From an uncultured Pelagibacteraceae bacterium (lineage in GTDB: Bacteria; Pseudomonadota; Alphaproteobacteria; Pelagibacterales; Pelagibacteraceae): a stretch of 64,000 bases of DNA. Where the stretch lies: NCBI GenBank assembly GCA_902578935.1, contig CACHEU010000002.1, positions 186,001 through 250,000 on the forward strand, read 5' to 3'. Positions 27,375 through 38,298 of this stretch are shown here, in pieces. Made by a program: the position numbers and the translations under genes. Within the stretch, counting starts at the first letter, position 1; each line of letters opens with the position of its first letter. Under the pieces are notes generated by a model, which was given only the letters and a program-made list of their open reading frames with translations, was not told the origin of the DNA and searched no databases.

Positions 27375-30300
27375 ATGGAAAAACAATTAACAAAACAATC
27401 TTTACAGTCATTACCCGAAAGAAATTTTAATAACATTAAAATTACATTAGCGAGTCCAGAAAAAATAAAATCTTGGTCTTTTGGAGAAATCAAAAAACCA
27501 GAAACAATTAACTACAGAACATTCAGACCAGAAAAAGATGGACTTTTTTGCGCAAGAATATTTGGTCCAGTAAAGGATTACGAATGTTTATGTGGAAAAT
27601 ATAAAAGAATGAAGTTTAGAGGAATTATCTGTGAAAAATGCGGAGTTGAAGTAACAAAGTCAAATGTCAGAAGGGAAAGAATGGGACATATTGATTTGGC
27701 ATCACCAGTTGCTCATATATGGTTTTTAAAATCTTTACCTAGCAGAATATCTTTAGCTATAGATATGAAATTAAAAGAAGTAGAAAAGGTATTATACTTT
27801 GAGAGTTTCATTGTAATCGAGCCCGGATTAACTGAGCTGAAAAAAGGACAACTGCTTACAGAAGAAGAGTACTTGAAAGCCCAAGAAAAGTTTGGAGAGG
27901 ATGCATTTACTGCCGGAATAGGAGCTGAGGCTGTAAGAGAAATACTCTTAGGTGTTGACTTAAAAAAAGAAAGAGAACGATTAAGCAGTTCACTTAAAGA
28001 AACAAAATCTAAGGTTACAGAAGAGAGAACTCTAAAAAGATTAAAACTTCTAGATTCATTTATTGAATCAGGAAACAAGCCTGAATGGATGATATTAACA
28101 ACTGTACCAGTAATTCCTCCGGAACTTAGACCTCTAGTTCCTTTGGATGGAGGGCGGTTTGCTACATCTGACTTAAATGATTTGTATCGAAGAGTGATTA
28201 ATAGAAACAATAGATTAAAAAGACTTTTGGATTTAAAAGCTCCAGAAATAATAGTTAGAAATGAAAAAAGAATGTTACAAGAATCCGTCGATGCTTTGTT
28301 TGATAATGGCAGAAGGGGAAGAGTTATTACCGGAACAGGAAAGAGACCATTAAAATCGTTAGCGGAAATGCTAAAAGGAAAACAGGGAAGATTTAGACAA
28401 AATTTATTAGGAAAAAGAGTTGATTATTCAGGTAGATCAGTAATTGTTGTTGGTCCCGAATTAAAATTACATCAGTGTGGTTTGCCAAAAAAAATGGCAT
28501 TAGAATTGTTTAAACCTTTTTTATATGCGAGGTTAGCTAAATTAGGTTTAGCAACTACGATAAAACAAGCCAAAAGAATGGTTGAAAAGCAACGAAGCGA
28601 AGTTTGGGACTCACTCGAGCATATTATTCGAGAACATCCAATTTTACTCAACAGAGCTCCTACATTACATAGATTAGGCGTGCAAGCTTTTGAAGCTAAA
28701 CTAATAGAAGGAAATGCTATAGAGTTACATCCTTTGGTGTGTGCAGCATTTAATGCAGATTTTGATGGAGACCAAATGGCAGTTCACATACCTTTGAGCT
28801 TAGAAGCCCAATTAGAAGCTCGTGTTTTAATGATGTCAACTAACAATATATTGAGTCCTTCAAATGGCAAACCTATTATAGTTCCGAGCCAAGATATAGT
28901 TCTGGGAATATATTATTTGTCACAATCAAAAGATTCTGGAAAAGAAAAACCATTGGGTATTTTTTCAAATGTCGATGAAATAAACAATGCCCTAGAAAGA
29001 AATCTTATCAGTGTTCATTCAAAAATAATTTCACAATTTACCACTGTAGATAAAGATGGAAAAAAGACTATCGAAAAACACACTAGTACTGCCGGAAGGT
29101 TTTTGTTATCAGAAACACTACCAAAGCATAGTAAAATTACATTTTCTTTAGTAGACAGAGTTTTAACTAAAAAAGCAGTTTCTGAAATTATTGATATTGT
29201 TTTTAGATACTGCGGACAAAAACAAACTGTAATTTTTTGTGACAGAATTAAAGATCTAGGATTTAAGCACGCATTTAAAGCAGGAATATCTTTTGGAAAA
29301 GACGATCTTATAATTCCAAAAACAAAAGAAAAATTAGTTAATCAAACTAAGAAACAGATAGAAGAATACGAGAAACAATATCAAGATGGATTAATAACAA
29401 GAGGAGAAAAATATAACAAGGTAGTTGATGTTTGGTCAAAATGTACAGATTCAGTAGCAAATGAGATGATGAAGGAAATTTCTTCAGCTGAAAAAAAATC
29501 ATCTGATGGAAGAATAGAAACTAACTCTGTGTTTATGATGGCAGATTCTGGAGCAAGAGGCTCACCCGCTCAAATGAAGCAGCTAGCTGGTATGCGAGGC
29601 TTGATAGCTAAACCTTCGGGAGAGATTATTGAGACACCTATAGTTTCTAATTTTAAAGAAGGACTTACCGTTCTAGAATATTTTAATTCAACACACGGAG
29701 CTAGAAAAGGTTTAGCAGACACTGCATTAAAAACAGCAAATTCAGGTTATTTAACAAGGCGTTTGTGCGATGTGGCACAAGATCTTCAGGTAACGATTAA
29801 AGATTGTAATTCCAAAAGTTCTATTACATTAACCGAAATAATAGAAGGTGGTAATATTTTAGTCAGCCTTTCAGAAAGAGTTTTAGGAAGAGTTCCGGCG
29901 CACGATATAAAACATCCTTTAAGTGGCGAAACAATTATAAAGAAGAAAAAGTTAATTGATGAGCAGGACTGTGAATTAATAGACTCCGCGGGGGTTAAAT
30001 CTATAAATGTTTATTCTGTAATAACATGTGAGTCCAAAAAAGGTGTCTGTCAAACATGCTATGGAAGAGACCTTTCTAGAGGTAAACTTGTGAGCATTGG
30101 AGAAGCAATCGGAATGATAGCTGCACAATCAATCGGAGAACCGGGAACGCAATTAACAATGAGAACATTCCACGTAGGAGGAACTGCACAAATTAAAGAG
30201 GAATCTTCAGTAGTATCTGTAAGTGAAGGAATTTTAAAAATTAACAACAAAAACTTAATTAAAGATTCAAAAAACAACACTATAGTTATGGGAAGAAATA

Positions 30301-31547
30301 CACAATTATCCTTAGAAGATGAAAATGAAAGACAATTGGCACTGTATAAAATTCCATACGGATCTAAAATTTTTTATCAACATGGAGATAAAGTTGGAAA
30401 AGGAAAGAAAATTTGCGAATGGGACCCTTATACTTTACCTGTTATAGCAGAAACAGGAGGAGTGGCAAACTATATGGATTTAGTAGAAGGTGTTTCTCTA
30501 GCAGAAACTGTTGATGATACAACAGGTATATCAGTTAAGTCGGTGATAGATTGGAGATCTCAATCTAAAAATTCAGATTTAAAACCAAGAATTACTTTAA
30601 GAAATCCAAACGGAGAAGTTATAAAAAAAGCTGACGGCAATGAAGCCAGATACTATTTAGTTCCTGATTCACTTCTTTCTGTAAAAGATGGTCAAAAAAT
30701 ATCTGCAGGAGATGTGCTTGCAAGATTACCAAAAGAAACTTCAAAAACAAAAGATATAACAGGAGGTTTACCTAGGGTTGCTGAACTTTTTGAGGCAAGA
30801 AGACCAAAGGATGGAGCGATAATCGCTGAGAACGATGGAACAATTCAGTTTGGTAAAGAAGTAAGAGGAAAGCAAAAAGTTTCTATTGTTCCACCAACTG
30901 GAAAAGAATCAAATTATTTGATACCAAAAGGTAAACATATAAATTTCAACCAAGGTGAAAAAATTAAAAAAGGTGAGTATTTATTAGATGGAAGTCCAGC
31001 GCCTCATGATATTTTAAGAATTCTTGGTGTTGAAGCTTTAACAGAATATTTTGTAAGCGAAGTACAGGAGGTTTACAGAATGCAAGGTGTAGTTATTAAT
31101 GACAAACATATTGAAACAATAGTTAGACAGATGTTGAAAAAAGTTGAAATAAAAGATTCAGGAGACTCTAACTATTTAACTGGCGAGTTAATTGATAAAG
31201 TTCAATTAGAAAATATTAATACTTTATTAAAAAAAGAAAACAAAAAGCCAGCTACAGGAGAAAGAGTTTTGCTTGGAATAACAAAAGCTTCACTTCAGAC
31301 CAACTCTTTTATTTCAGCTGCATCTTTCCAGGAAACCACAAGAGTTTTGACAGATGCTGCTATTAGAGGAAAGACTGATAGCCTAGATGGATTAAAGGAA
31401 AATGTTATTGTAGGAAGATTAATACCAGCAGGAACTGGTTTCACTAAAAATAAACTTAATAAAATTGCCGCAGAACAAGACAAAATCAGAATATCTGAAC
31501 TGGAAAAACAAGAGTTAGAAAATCAGCAAACAGAAGCAAAATCTTAA
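27375..31547 (+). CDS. rpoC: DNA-directed RNA polymerase subunit beta prime
   Basis: The 1390-residue beta prime subunit has the N-terminal zinc ribbon (CLCGKYK...CEKCGV, about residues 71-90), the catalytic magnesium loop [12 protein letters not shown] (about 460-471), a trigger-loop segment [18 protein letters not shown], and the second zinc site with [15 protein letters not shown] (about 885-900). It completes the rplKAJL-rpoBC block. It is followed by a 181-base interval before rpsL, the longest gap in the information-processing block. Confidence 0.98.
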   Translation: MEKQLTKQSLQSLPERNFNNIKITLASPEKIKSWSFGEIKKPETINYRTFRPEKDGLFCARIFGPVKDYECLCGKYKRMKFRGIICEKCGVEVTKSNVRRERMGHIDLASPVAHIWFLKSLPSRISLAIDMKLKEVEKVLYFESFIVIEPGLTELKKGQLLTEEEYLKAQEKFGEDAFTAGIGAEAVREILLGVDLKKERERLSSSLKETKSKVTEERTLKRLKLLDSFIESGNKPEWMILTTVPVIPPELRPLVPLDGGRFATSDLNDLYRRVINRNNRLKRLLDLKAPEIIVRNEKRMLQESVDALFDNGRRGRVITGTGKRPLKSLAEMLKGKQGRFRQNLLGKRVDYSGRSVIVVGPELKLHQCGLPKKMALELFKPFLYARLAKLGLATTIKQAKRMVEKQRSEVWDSLEHIIREHPILLNRAPTLHRLGVQAFEAKLIEGNAIELHPLVCAAFNADFDGDQMAVHIPLSLEAQLEARVLMMSTNNILSPSNGKPIIVPSQDIVLGIYYLSQSKDSGKEKPLGIFSNVDEINNALERNLISVHSKIISQFTTVDKDGKKTIEKHTSTAGRFLLSETLPKHSKITFSLVDRVLTKKAVSEIIDIVFRYCGQKQTVIFCDRIKDLGFKHAFKAGISFGKDDLIIPKTKEKLVNQTKKQIEEYEKQYQDGLITRGEKYNKVVDVWSKCTDSVANEMMKEISSAEKKSSDGRIETNSVFMMADSGARGSPAQMKQLAGMRGLIAKPSGEIIETPIVSNFKEGLTVLEYFNSTHGARKGLADTALKTANSGYLTRRLCDVAQDLQVTIKDCNSKSSITLTEIIEGGNILVSLSERVLGRVPAHDIKHPLSGETIIKKKKLIDEQDCELIDSAGVKSINVYSVITCESKKGVCQTCYGRDLSRGKLVSIGEAIGMIAAQSIGEPGTQLTMRTFHVGGTAQIKEESSVVSVSEGILKINNKNLIKDSKNNTIVMGRNTQLSLEDENERQLALYKIPYGSKIFYQHGDKVGKGKKICEWDPYTLPVIAETGGVANYMDLVEGVSLAETVDDTTGISVKSVIDWRSQSKNSDLKPRITLRNPNGEVIKKADGNEARYYLVPDSLLSVKDGQKISAGDVLARLPKETSKTKDITGGLPRVAELFEARRPKDGAIIAENDGTIQFGKEVRGKQKVSIVPPTGKESNYLIPKGKHINFNQGEKIKKGEYLLDGSPAPHDILRILGVEALTEYFVSEVQEVYRMQGVVINDKHIETIVRQMLKKVEIKDSGDSNYLTGELIDKVQLENINTLLKKENKKPATGERVLLGITKASLQTNSFISAASFQETTRVLTDAAIRGKTDSLDGLKENVIVGRLIPAGTGFTKNKLNKIAAEQDKIRISELEKQELENQQTEAKS

Positions 31548-31728
31548 GTTAAAAACCTTATATTCTTTAGTTTTTTTACCCTATTACTTGTTGACTTTTT
31601 AACCTTCAATGTTAGTTTAGCGCAATTTTGAAAGTTAAAAGTAAGGTTTTTGTTGACCTTAAACGTTAACTAAAAATAGGGAAAGTTTCTTTACCTAAAT
31701 CACTTTTTTCAATCAAAATTATAAAATT
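31548..31728 (+). promoter_or_regulatory. rpoC-rpsL interval with inverted repeats and promoter-like boxes
   Basis: This 181-base gap contains a perfect 10-base inverted repeat (AAAAACCTTA at 31551-31560 against TAAGGTTTTT at 31642-31651). Inside it lies an imperfect one (ACTTTTTAACCTTCA around 31594-31608 against TGAAAGTTAAAAGT around 31629-31642). TTGACT (31591) and TTGACC (31653) look like -35 boxes but lack strong -10 partners. It is the likely promoter/leader of the rpsL-rpsG-fusA ribosomal series and may also end rpoBC transcription. Confidence 0.45.
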
Positions 31729-32100
31729 ATGCCGACGATAAATCAATTGTTGAGAAAGCCCAGGGTTCGACCTTTATCAAGAAACAAAGTACCCGCTCTT
31801 GAAAAACAACCTATCAAGAGAGGTGTTTGTATAAAAGTTTACACAACTACTCCTAAAAAACCAAATTCGGCTTTAAGAAAAGTTGCTAGAGTTAGATTAT
31901 CAAATGGATTTGAAGTAACAGCATATATTCCAGGTGAAGGCCATAATTTACAAGAACACTCGGTGGTTTTGATTAGAGGAGGAAGAGTTAAAGACTTACC
32001 AGGGGTTAGATATCACATTCTTCGAGGAAATTTAGACGCACAAGGAGTTACTGCACGAAAAAAAAGACGTTCCTTATATGGAGCTAAGAAACCTAAATAA
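31729..32100 (+). CDS. rpsL: 30S ribosomal protein S12
   Basis: S12 is at the decoding centre. The 123-residue protein has [20 protein letters not shown] with the conserved Lys targeted in streptomycin resistance (Lys in KKPN), and [12 protein letters not shown]. It opens the str/S10/spc/alpha run. rpsG follows after 6 bases. Confidence 0.98.
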   Translation: MPTINQLLRKPRVRPLSRNKVPALEKQPIKRGVCIKVYTTTPKKPNSALRKVARVRLSNGFEVTAYIPGEGHNLQEHSVVLIRGGRVKDLPGVRYHILRGNLDAQGVTARKKRRSLYGAKKPK

Positions 32101-32106
32101 ATCATC

Positions 32107-32574
32107 ATGTCTAGAAAAAGAAAAGCTCCAAAGAGAAAAAATTATTCTGATCCAAAATATGGATCTTTAGTTATTTCAAAATTTATAAATTCAATAATGT
32201 ATGACGGTAAAAGATCAACAGCTGAAAGAATTTTATATGGAGCTCTTGATAAAATTAAAAGTAAAAATGAAGATCCTTTAAAAGTTTTTAATTCAGCAGT
32301 AAGTAATGTTAGACCTAATTTAGAGGTTAGATCAAGAAGAGTTGGTGGTGCCACTTATCAGGTTCCGGTAGAAGTAAAATCGAACAGATCCCAGGCACTT
32401 GCTTTACGATGGCTTTTAGCTGCATCTAGAAAAAGAAAAAATAAAACAATGGCGGATAAATTATTTTTTGAATTAATGGACGCTTCTCAAAATAAAGGTT
32501 CAGCAGTTAAAAAAAGAGAAGACACTCACAAAATGGCAGAGTCAAACAAAGCCTTTGCTCATTTTAGATGGTAA
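32107..32574 (+). CDS. rpsG: 30S ribosomal protein S7
   Basis: The 155-residue S7 starts [19 protein letters not shown] and has [17 protein letters not shown] and the terminal [12 protein letters not shown]. It nucleates assembly of the 30S head on 16S rRNA. The length is normal for bacteria, and the fusA start is 4 bases after its stop. Confidence 0.98.
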   Translation: MSRKRKAPKRKNYSDPKYGSLVISKFINSIMYDGKRSTAERILYGALDKIKSKNEDPLKVFNSAVSNVRPNLEVRSRRVGGATYQVPVEVKSNRSQALALRWLLAASRKRKNKTMADKLFFELMDASQNKGSAVKKREDTHKMAESNKAFAHFRW

Positions 32575-32578
32575 TAAT

Positions 32579-34654
32579 ATGCCAAGAACTCATACATTAG
32601 AAAAATATAGAAACATTGGTATCATGGCTCATATTGACGCTGGGAAGACAACTACCACTGAAAGAATTTTATATTATACAGGAAAGAGTCATAAAATAGG
32701 TGAAGTACATGATGGTGCTGCAACAATGGATTGGATGGAACAAGAACAGGAAAGAGGAATAACAATTACATCTGCAGCCACAACTTGTTTTTGGAGAGAA
32801 CATCGAATAAATATTATCGACACACCGGGACACGTAGATTTTACAATTGAAGTAGAAAGATCACTAAAAGTATTAGACGGAGCCGTTGCAGTTTTCGATG
32901 GTGTAGCTGGAGTTGAACCTCAATCAGAAACTGTTTGGAGACAAGCTGACAAGTACAAGGTACCAAGAATTTGTTTTGTTAATAAATTGGATAGAACGGG
33001 CGCTGATTTTTTTAATTGTGTTGAAATGATTAAGGACAGACTTGGAGCCAAACCTCTTGTTATGCAAATTCCTGTCGGCATGGAGGCTTCTTTAAAAGGT
33101 GTCGTAGATTTAGTTAAAATGAAAGCAGTTATATGGAAAGATGAAAAACTTGGCGCAGAATTCGAATACGTAGAAATACCAGCAGATTTAAAAGAACAGG
33201 CAGAAAAATATAGAAAAGAATTAATAGAAACAGCGGTAGAACAAGATGAAAAATTAATGGATGATTACTTAAATGGAAAAGAGATTTCAGAGAAAGATAT
33301 ACTTTCTTGTATACGTAAGGGATGTTTAAAGTTTGATTTTGTACCAGTATTAACTGGTTCAGCTTTTAAAAATAAAGGTGTCCAACCACTTCTTGATGCC
33401 GTTGTAGATTTCTTGCCCAGCCCTAAAGACATAAATTCAATTAAAGGAACAAAACCAAACTCGAAAGATGAAGTTGAGAGAAAATTTGATGATAAAGAAC
33501 CTTTTTCAGCCTTGGCATTTAAAGTTGCAAACGATCCTTTTGTTGGCTCTTTGACATTTATTAGAATTTATTCGGGAACTTTAAAGTCTGGAACTGGAAT
33601 TTACAATACAACAAAAGATAAAGAAGAAAGAGTTGGAAGAATGCTATTAATGCATGCCAATAGTAGAGAGGATGTAAAAGAAGCAAACACAGGAGATATT
33701 GTTGCTTTAGCAGGTCTTAAATACACAATTACAGGACATACTTTATCTGATGAAGACAATCCAGTTGTTTTAGAACCTATGGAGTTTCCAGATCCAGTTA
33801 TTGAAATTGCAGTAGAACCAAAAACAAAAGGTGACCAAGAAAAAATGGGAGAAGCTTTGGGAAGATTAGCAAAAGAAGATCCATCTTTTAGAGTTACTTC
33901 GGACGAAGAATCAGGGCAAACAATTATAAAAGGTATGGGAGAATTACATTTAGATATTATCGTTGACAGAATGAAGAGAGAATTTAAGGTTGAAGCTAAT
34001 ATAGGGGCTCCACAGGTTGCTTATAGAGAAACAATTCTTAGACCAGTTTCTAATGTTTATATACACAAAAAACAAAGCGGTGGAGCAGGACAGTTTGCAA
34101 AAGTAGAATTAAATGTTGAGCCATTAGAACCAGGAAAAGGAAGAGAGGTTGAAAACAAAATTAAAGGTGGTGCAATACCAAAAGAATTTATTCCCGGAGT
34201 AGAAAAGGGAGTAGAAAGTGTTGCCGATAATGGGATATTAGCTGGATTTCCTTTAATTGATTACAAAGTAACCATTGTTGATGGGCTGCACCACGATGTC
34301 GACTCAAGTGTTTTGGCGTTTGAGATAGCTTCAAGATATTGTTTTAAAGAGGCTTGTACTAAGGCTGGACTTAAGCTTTTAGAACCAGTCATGAGAGTTG
34401 AAGTGATAACTCCTGAGGATTATATGGGAGATGTTATAGGTGATTTAAATAGCAGACGAGGTCAAGTATCTACAACAGATAAAAGAGGTAATGCCACAGT
34501 GATAAGTGCAATGGTTCCTTTGGCTAATATGTTTGGTTATATAAATAATCTTAGATCAATGTCACAAGGTAGAGCTCAATACTCAATGTTTTTTGATCAC
34601 TATGCAAAAGTTCCTCAAAATGTTCAAGATGAAGTTACAAAGAAAATGGCATAA
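32579..34654 (+). CDS. fusA: Elongation factor G
   Basis: EF-G drives translocation. From the ATG at 32579 the protein is 691 residues; an earlier in-frame start would overlap rpsG and adds an unmatched leader. It has G1 [16 protein letters not shown]2 [12 protein letters not shown]3 DTPGHVDF, G4 NKLDR, and domain IV with the conserved [13 protein letters not shown] loop. rpsJ follows 2 bases later, with no tuf between. Confidence 0.98.
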   Translation: MPRTHTLEKYRNIGIMAHIDAGKTTTTERILYYTGKSHKIGEVHDGAATMDWMEQEQERGITITSAATTCFWREHRINIIDTPGHVDFTIEVERSLKVLDGAVAVFDGVAGVEPQSETVWRQADKYKVPRICFVNKLDRTGADFFNCVEMIKDRLGAKPLVMQIPVGMEASLKGVVDLVKMKAVIWKDEKLGAEFEYVEIPADLKEQAEKYRKELIETAVEQDEKLMDDYLNGKEISEKDILSCIRKGCLKFDFVPVLTGSAFKNKGVQPLLDAVVDFLPSPKDINSIKGTKPNSKDEVERKFDDKEPFSALAFKVANDPFVGSLTFIRIYSGTLKSGTGIYNTTKDKEERVGRMLLMHANSREDVKEANTGDIVALAGLKYTITGHTLSDEDNPVVLEPMEFPDPVIEIAVEPKTKGDQEKMGEALGRLAKEDPSFRVTSDEESGQTIIKGMGELHLDIIVDRMKREFKVEANIGAPQVAYRETILRPVSNVYIHKKQSGGAGQFAKVELNVEPLEPGKGREVENKIKGGAIPKEFIPGVEKGVESVADNGILAGFPLIDYKVTIVDGLHHDVDSSVLAFEIASRYCFKEACTKAGLKLLEPVMRVEVITPEDYMGDVIGDLNSRRGQVSTTDKRGNATVISAMVPLANMFGYINNLRSMSQGRAQYSMFFDHYAKVPQNVQDEVTKKMA

Positions 34655-34656
34655 CA

Positions 34657-34965
34657 ATGGATAAACAAAACATAAGAATACATTTAAAAGCTTACGATAA
34701 CAAAATCTTGGATATATCTACCCAAGAAATTGTTAATACAGCTAAAAGAACTGGTGCACAAGTTAAGGGGCCAATTCCTTTACCAACAAAGGTTGAGAAA
34801 TTTACCGTTTTAAGATCACCTCATATAGATAAAAAAAGCAGAGAACAATTTGAAACAAGAACACACAAAAGATTAATAGATATTGTTGAACCAACTCCAC
34901 AAACAGTCGAGGCTTTAATGAAATTAGATTTGGCTTCAGGAGTTAACATAGAAATAAAAATATAA
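34657..34965 (+). CDS. rpsJ: 30S ribosomal protein S10
   Basis: The 102-residue S10 (NusE) has IRIHLKAYD near its start, [24 protein letters not shown] in the loop, and THKRLIDI near the end. It works in the 30S head and in antitermination with NusB. It is tightly joined to fusA (2 bases) and rplC (2 bases). Confidence 0.98.
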   Translation: MDKQNIRIHLKAYDNKILDISTQEIVNTAKRTGAQVKGPIPLPTKVEKFTVLRSPHIDKKSREQFETRTHKRLIDIVEPTPQTVEALMKLDLASGVNIEIKI

Positions 34966-34967
34966 AT

Positions 34968-35759
34968 ATGGCTTTAGGATTAGTAGGAAAAAAAATTGGT
35001 ATGACAAGAGAGTTTTTCGACTCAGGTATTTCTATTCCTGTAACTGTTGTTAAAATTGAAAAGGGCAGAGTTATAGATGTATATACAAAAGAAAAAAATG
35101 GCTATTCAGCTGTAAAATTAGGCTTTGTAAAATTAAAAAATTCAAAACTTACCAATCAAATGAAAGGTTTTTTTGCAAAAAAAAATACAGAACCAAAAAA
35201 AATTATTAAAGAATATAGAATCGAAAAACCCGAGGAATTTAAAACTGGAAATGAAATAGGATTGGAAGCATTCAAAGATGTTAAATTTATCGATGTTAGA
35301 TCTGAAACAATAGGAAAAGGTTTTGCAGGAGTTATGAAAAAATACAATTTTGCGGGTTTAAGAGCAACACATGGAGTTTCTGTTTCTCACAGATCACATG
35401 GGTCAACAGGTCAAAGACAGGATCCAGGAAAGGTATTTAAAGGAAAAAAAATGGCTGGACACATGGGAGCAAAATTTAGGACAATTTTAAATCTCGAAGT
35501 AATTAAATCGGACCCAGAAAATAGTTTACTCTACATCAAAGGATCAATACCAGGATCAAAAAACTCTTTAGTCTTCTTAAGAAAATCAACAAAATCTTTC
35601 AATAGAAAAACATCTGTTGAAAAATTTGCTCAAGAAGGCAAACAAACTGTAAAAAAAGAAACTAAAACCTCAGATAAGAAAGCAGAAGCTAAAAAACCTG
35701 AAGCTAAAAAACCAGATGACAAAAAACCCGCTGCAAAGGAGCAGCCTAAAAAGAAATAA
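34968..35759 (+). CDS. rplC: 50S ribosomal protein L3 with a lysine-rich C-terminal tail
   Basis: The core matches L3: [14 protein letters not shown] at the start and the loop [28 protein letters not shown] that reaches the peptidyl-transferase centre. At 263 residues it exceeds the usual 205-220. The extra 45 or so residues are a low-complexity Lys/Ala/Pro/Glu tail with AEAKKP-type repeats. The tail probably lies on the ribosome surface; its role is unknown. Confidence 0.97.
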   Translation: MALGLVGKKIGMTREFFDSGISIPVTVVKIEKGRVIDVYTKEKNGYSAVKLGFVKLKNSKLTNQMKGFFAKKNTEPKKIIKEYRIEKPEEFKTGNEIGLEAFKDVKFIDVRSETIGKGFAGVMKKYNFAGLRATHGVSVSHRSHGSTGQRQDPGKVFKGKKMAGHMGAKFRTILNLEVIKSDPENSLLYIKGSIPGSKNSLVFLRKSTKSFNRKTSVEKFAQEGKQTVKKETKTSDKKAEAKKPEAKKPDDKKPAAKEQPKKK

Positions 35760-35762
35760 ATT

Positions 35763-36401
35763 ATGAGTATAAAAGTTTTAACTATTGATGGTGGAAGTAA
35801 ATCTCAGAGTCTTAAGTTACCCGAGAGTTTAATAGGACTAAAAGTTAATAACAGACTTTTAAAGTATGTGGTCGACTGGCAGTTAAATAGATCTAAAAAA
35901 AGGATAGCCAAAACTAAACAAAGAAATGAAGTTATTGGTTCTACTAGAAAAATTTATGCCCAAAAAGGAACTGGAGGAGCAAGACATTCTAGCAGGAAGG
36001 CACCTATTTTTGTTGGAGGTGGTATTGCTCATGGTCCTAAAGGAGATAATTATAAAACAAAAAGAATTAATAAAAAAATTAGAAAACTAGCACTCGCCCA
36101 AACTATTTCGAAAAAAAATATAAATAAAGAACTCCATGTATTTGAAGATGTAAAAAAACAGATAAATAAAACTAAAATCTTCAATAACTTTTTAGTAAAA
36201 AATAAATTAGAGAATGTTCTAATTATTTCAGACAAAGAAACAGAAAAAAATATATACAAATCAGTTAGAAATATTCCAAATGTTAAATTAATTAATGATG
36301 AAGGAACAAATGTTTATGATCTTATAAAATTTAAAAATGTTTTGTTTACAACAAGTTCTATAAAAAATATTGAACAGAGACTTACAAATGAAAAAAATTA
36401 A
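35763..36401 (+). CDS. rplD: 50S ribosomal protein L4
   Basis: The 212-residue L4 has the extended loop with KQRNEVIGSTRKIYAQKGTGGARHSSRKAPIFVGGG that lines the exit tunnel, and a globular C-terminal part ending LFTTSSIKNIEQRL. In other bacteria L4 represses the S10 operon. The 3' end overlaps rplW by 14 bases. Confidence 0.97.
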   Translation: MSIKVLTIDGGSKSQSLKLPESLIGLKVNNRLLKYVVDWQLNRSKKRIAKTKQRNEVIGSTRKIYAQKGTGGARHSSRKAPIFVGGGIAHGPKGDNYKTKRINKKIRKLALAQTISKKNINKELHVFEDVKKQINKTKIFNNFLVKNKLENVLIISDKETEKNIYKSVRNIPNVKLINDEGTNVYDLIKFKNVLFTTSSIKNIEQRLTNEKN

Positions 36402-36681
36402 TTATTTAGATTCTATTAAATCTCCTGTAATTACAGAAAAGGCTACCGGTTTGTCTGAGCAAAATAAAGTTATTTTTAAGGTACATGAAAATGCTTCAAA
36501 AACCTCAATTAAAAAAAATATTGAAAAAATATTTAAGGTTAAAGTGATCAAAGTAAATACAATAAATAAAAAACCAAAAAGAAAAATGGTTAGAGGGAAA
36601 ATTGGAATTAAACAAGGTTTCAAAAAAGCTGTAATAACTTTAAAAAAAGGTCAAAGCATAGACCTTGCAACAGGAGCTTAA
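36388..36681 (+). CDS. rplW: 50S ribosomal protein L23
   Basis: The 97-residue L23 has IKSPVITEKAT at the start and VIKVNTINKKPKRKMVRG with the tunnel-side loop. L23 sits at the tunnel exit and docks trigger factor and SRP. The ATG at 36388 is chosen because the upstream alternative lies inside rplD and adds unmatched residues. Confidence 0.97.
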   Translation: MKKINYLDSIKSPVITEKATGLSEQNKVIFKVHENASKTSIKKNIEKIFKVKVIKVNTINKKPKRKMVRGKIGIKQGFKKAVITLKKGQSIDLATGA

Positions 36682-36685
36682 AAAG

Positions 36686-37516
36686 ATGAGTTTAAAAAGC
36701 TATAAACCATACACAAAATCAACAAGAACAACAATTCTTGTTGACAGAAAAAATATTTGGAAAGGATCGCCCGTTAAATCTTTAACTAGAGGAAAAATTT
36801 CTTCTGGAGGAAGAAATAATCTAGGAAGAATTACTTCCAGATCTAAAGGAGCAGGTCACAAAAAAAGATATAGAATTATAGATTTTTTTAGAAATAAAAT
36901 TGATGTTACAGGAAAAGTTGAGAGAATAGAATATGATCCTAACAGAACATCTTATATTGCTCTTATAAAATACGAAGACAATTCAAAAAATTATATTATT
37001 TGTCCAGAAAATTTAAAGATAGGTGACACTATAGTCTCAGGAAAAGCCAAAGAAATAAAAGTTGGTAACAATATGCCTCTAAGAGATATACCTCCTGGAA
37101 CCTCATTACATAATGTAGAATTGGCTGAAGGTAGCGGAGGAAAGTTAGCAAGATCGGCAGGCTCATCTGTTATTTTATCTGGTTTTGACGATGAATATGC
37201 AATTATAAAATTAGCATCTGGAGAGACTAGAAAAGTAAGGTCAGCATGCAAAGCTACAATAGGAACAGTTTCAAACCCAGATCAAAAAAACATACAGATT
37301 GGTAAGGCGGGAAGAAATAGATGGAAGGGTAAAAGACCGATGGTTAGAGGAGTAGCCAAAAACCCAGTTGATCACCCTCATGGAGGAGGAGAAGGAAAAA
37401 CTTCAGGCGGGAGAAATCCAGTTTCTCCTTGGGGTCAGTCAGCTAAAGGATTGAAAACTAGAAAACCTAAGAGAAGTGATCAATTTATAATATCTAGAAG
37501 AAAGAAAAGGAAATAA
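36686..37516 (+). CDS. rplB: 50S ribosomal protein L2
   Basis: The 276-residue L2 has GRNNLGRITSRSKGAGHKKRYRIIDF in the N-terminal half and the MVRGVAKNPVDHPHGGGEG segment carrying the conserved His near the peptidyl-transferase centre. The ATG at 36686, 4 bases after rplW, is the sensible start. The length is typical. Confidence 0.98.
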   Translation: MSLKSYKPYTKSTRTTILVDRKNIWKGSPVKSLTRGKISSGGRNNLGRITSRSKGAGHKKRYRIIDFFRNKIDVTGKVERIEYDPNRTSYIALIKYEDNSKNYIICPENLKIGDTIVSGKAKEIKVGNNMPLRDIPPGTSLHNVELAEGSGGKLARSAGSSVILSGFDDEYAIIKLASGETRKVRSACKATIGTVSNPDQKNIQIGKAGRNRWKGKRPMVRGVAKNPVDHPHGGGEGKTSGGRNPVSPWGQSAKGLKTRKPKRSDQFIISRRKKRK

Positions 37517-37519
37517 AGC

Positions 37520-37933
37520 ATGACCAGAGGAATTTGGAAAGGTCCATTTGTTCATCCGAGCTTGTTAAAAAAAATAGACAAGATTAAGGACAAAAGTAAA
37601 AAACAACCTATAAAAACTTGGTCAAGAAATTCTACAATCATACCTGAATTTGTTGGACATAGTTTTTTAATTCATAACGGAAAAACTTTTATTCCAATCA
37701 CAATTTCTGAAGAAATGGTTGGACACAAACTAGGAGAATTTTCACCTACAAGAAAATTTTCTGGACATACTCCAGCAGACAAGAAAGCTGCAGCAGAAGG
37801 GGTAGCAACGGCGGCACCAGGAGCAGCGCCAAAAGCAGCACCAGGAGGAGCACCAAAAGCAGCACCAGGAGCAGCACCAGGAGCAGCACCAGGAGCAGCA
37901 CCAGGAGCAGCACCTAAAAAGGATTCTAAATGA
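37520..37933 (+). CDS. rpsS: 30S ribosomal protein S19 with an Ala-Ala-Pro-Gly repeat tail
   Basis: Residues 1-92 are a normal S19: [38 protein letters not shown], and [20 protein letters not shown]. The protein continues to 137 residues with nine tetrapeptides AAP(G/K) (residues 98-133) and a final KDSK. Bacterial S19 is normally about 92 residues. The S19 C-terminus lies in the 30S head near the A site, so the tail may extend into solvent or toward tRNA and mRNA. rplV overlaps by 4 bases, so the tail is in frame and translated if S19 is. Confidence 0.95.
   Translation: MTRGIWKGPFVHPSLLKKIDKIKDKSKKQPIKTWSRNSTIIPEFVGHSFLIHNGKTFIPITISEEMVGHKLGEFSPTRKFSGHTPADKKAAAEGVATAAPGAAPKAAPGGAPKAAPGAAPGAAPGAAPGAAPKKDSK
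37811..37918 (+). repeat. Nine 12-base tandem units encoding AAP(G/K) in rpsS
   Basis: Units resemble GCAGCACCAGGA with small changes (GCG for GCA, AAA for GGA, one GGA for GCA). The last four glycine units are nearly identical in DNA, suggesting recent slippage expansion. The GC content is far above that of neighbouring DNA. Confidence 0.9.
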
Positions 37934-38298
37934 GCGAAAAAAACAACATAGTAAAAGCAATAAATAAAAATGTTAGGAGTGGGGCTAGAAAAGCAAATTT
38001 GGTGCTTAATTTCATTAAAGGCAAGAAAGCAGATATAGCCATTAAAGATTTAGAATTTACAAGAAAGAAGGTTGCTGAAGATATTAAAAAAACTGTAAAA
38101 TCAGCTATCGCTAATGCTGAAAATAACTATCAGTATGACATAGACAATCTGTATGTGAAAGAAGCTTATGTTGGAAAATCTATAGTTATGAAAAGATTTA
38201 GACCAAGAGCAAAAGGAAGAGCTGCTGCAATAAAGAAACCCTTTAGCAGAATTACTATAATACTAGAAGAAAAAAAAAACAAAGAGGTTAAAAAATAA
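37930..38298 (+). CDS. rplV: 50S ribosomal protein L22
   Basis: The 122-residue L22 has [23 protein letters not shown] and the beta-hairpin region [20 protein letters not shown] that reaches into the exit tunnel, site of macrolide-resistance changes. It overlaps rpsS by 4 bases and rpsC by one. Confidence 0.97.
   Translation: MSEKNNIVKAINKNVRSGARKANLVLNFIKGKKADIAIKDLEFTRKKVAEDIKKTVKSAIANAENNYQYDIDNLYVKEAYVGKSIVMKRFRPRAKGRAAAIKKPFSRITIILEEKKNKEVKK

Noticed and set aside
32555..32578. Longer fusA start inside rpsG
   Set aside because: The eight extra residues are not part of EF-G, which begins close to the ATG at 32579.
37811..37918. CRISPR-like or minisatellite array
   Set aside because: Units are 12 bases, directly adjacent and in frame with rpsS. 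There are no spacers and no cas genes.
37742..37960. Antisense Cys/Trp-rich open frame opposite the rpsS tail
   Set aside because: It is the mirror of the GCAGCACCAGGA repeat; its composition is wholly explained by the repeat and it has no start context.
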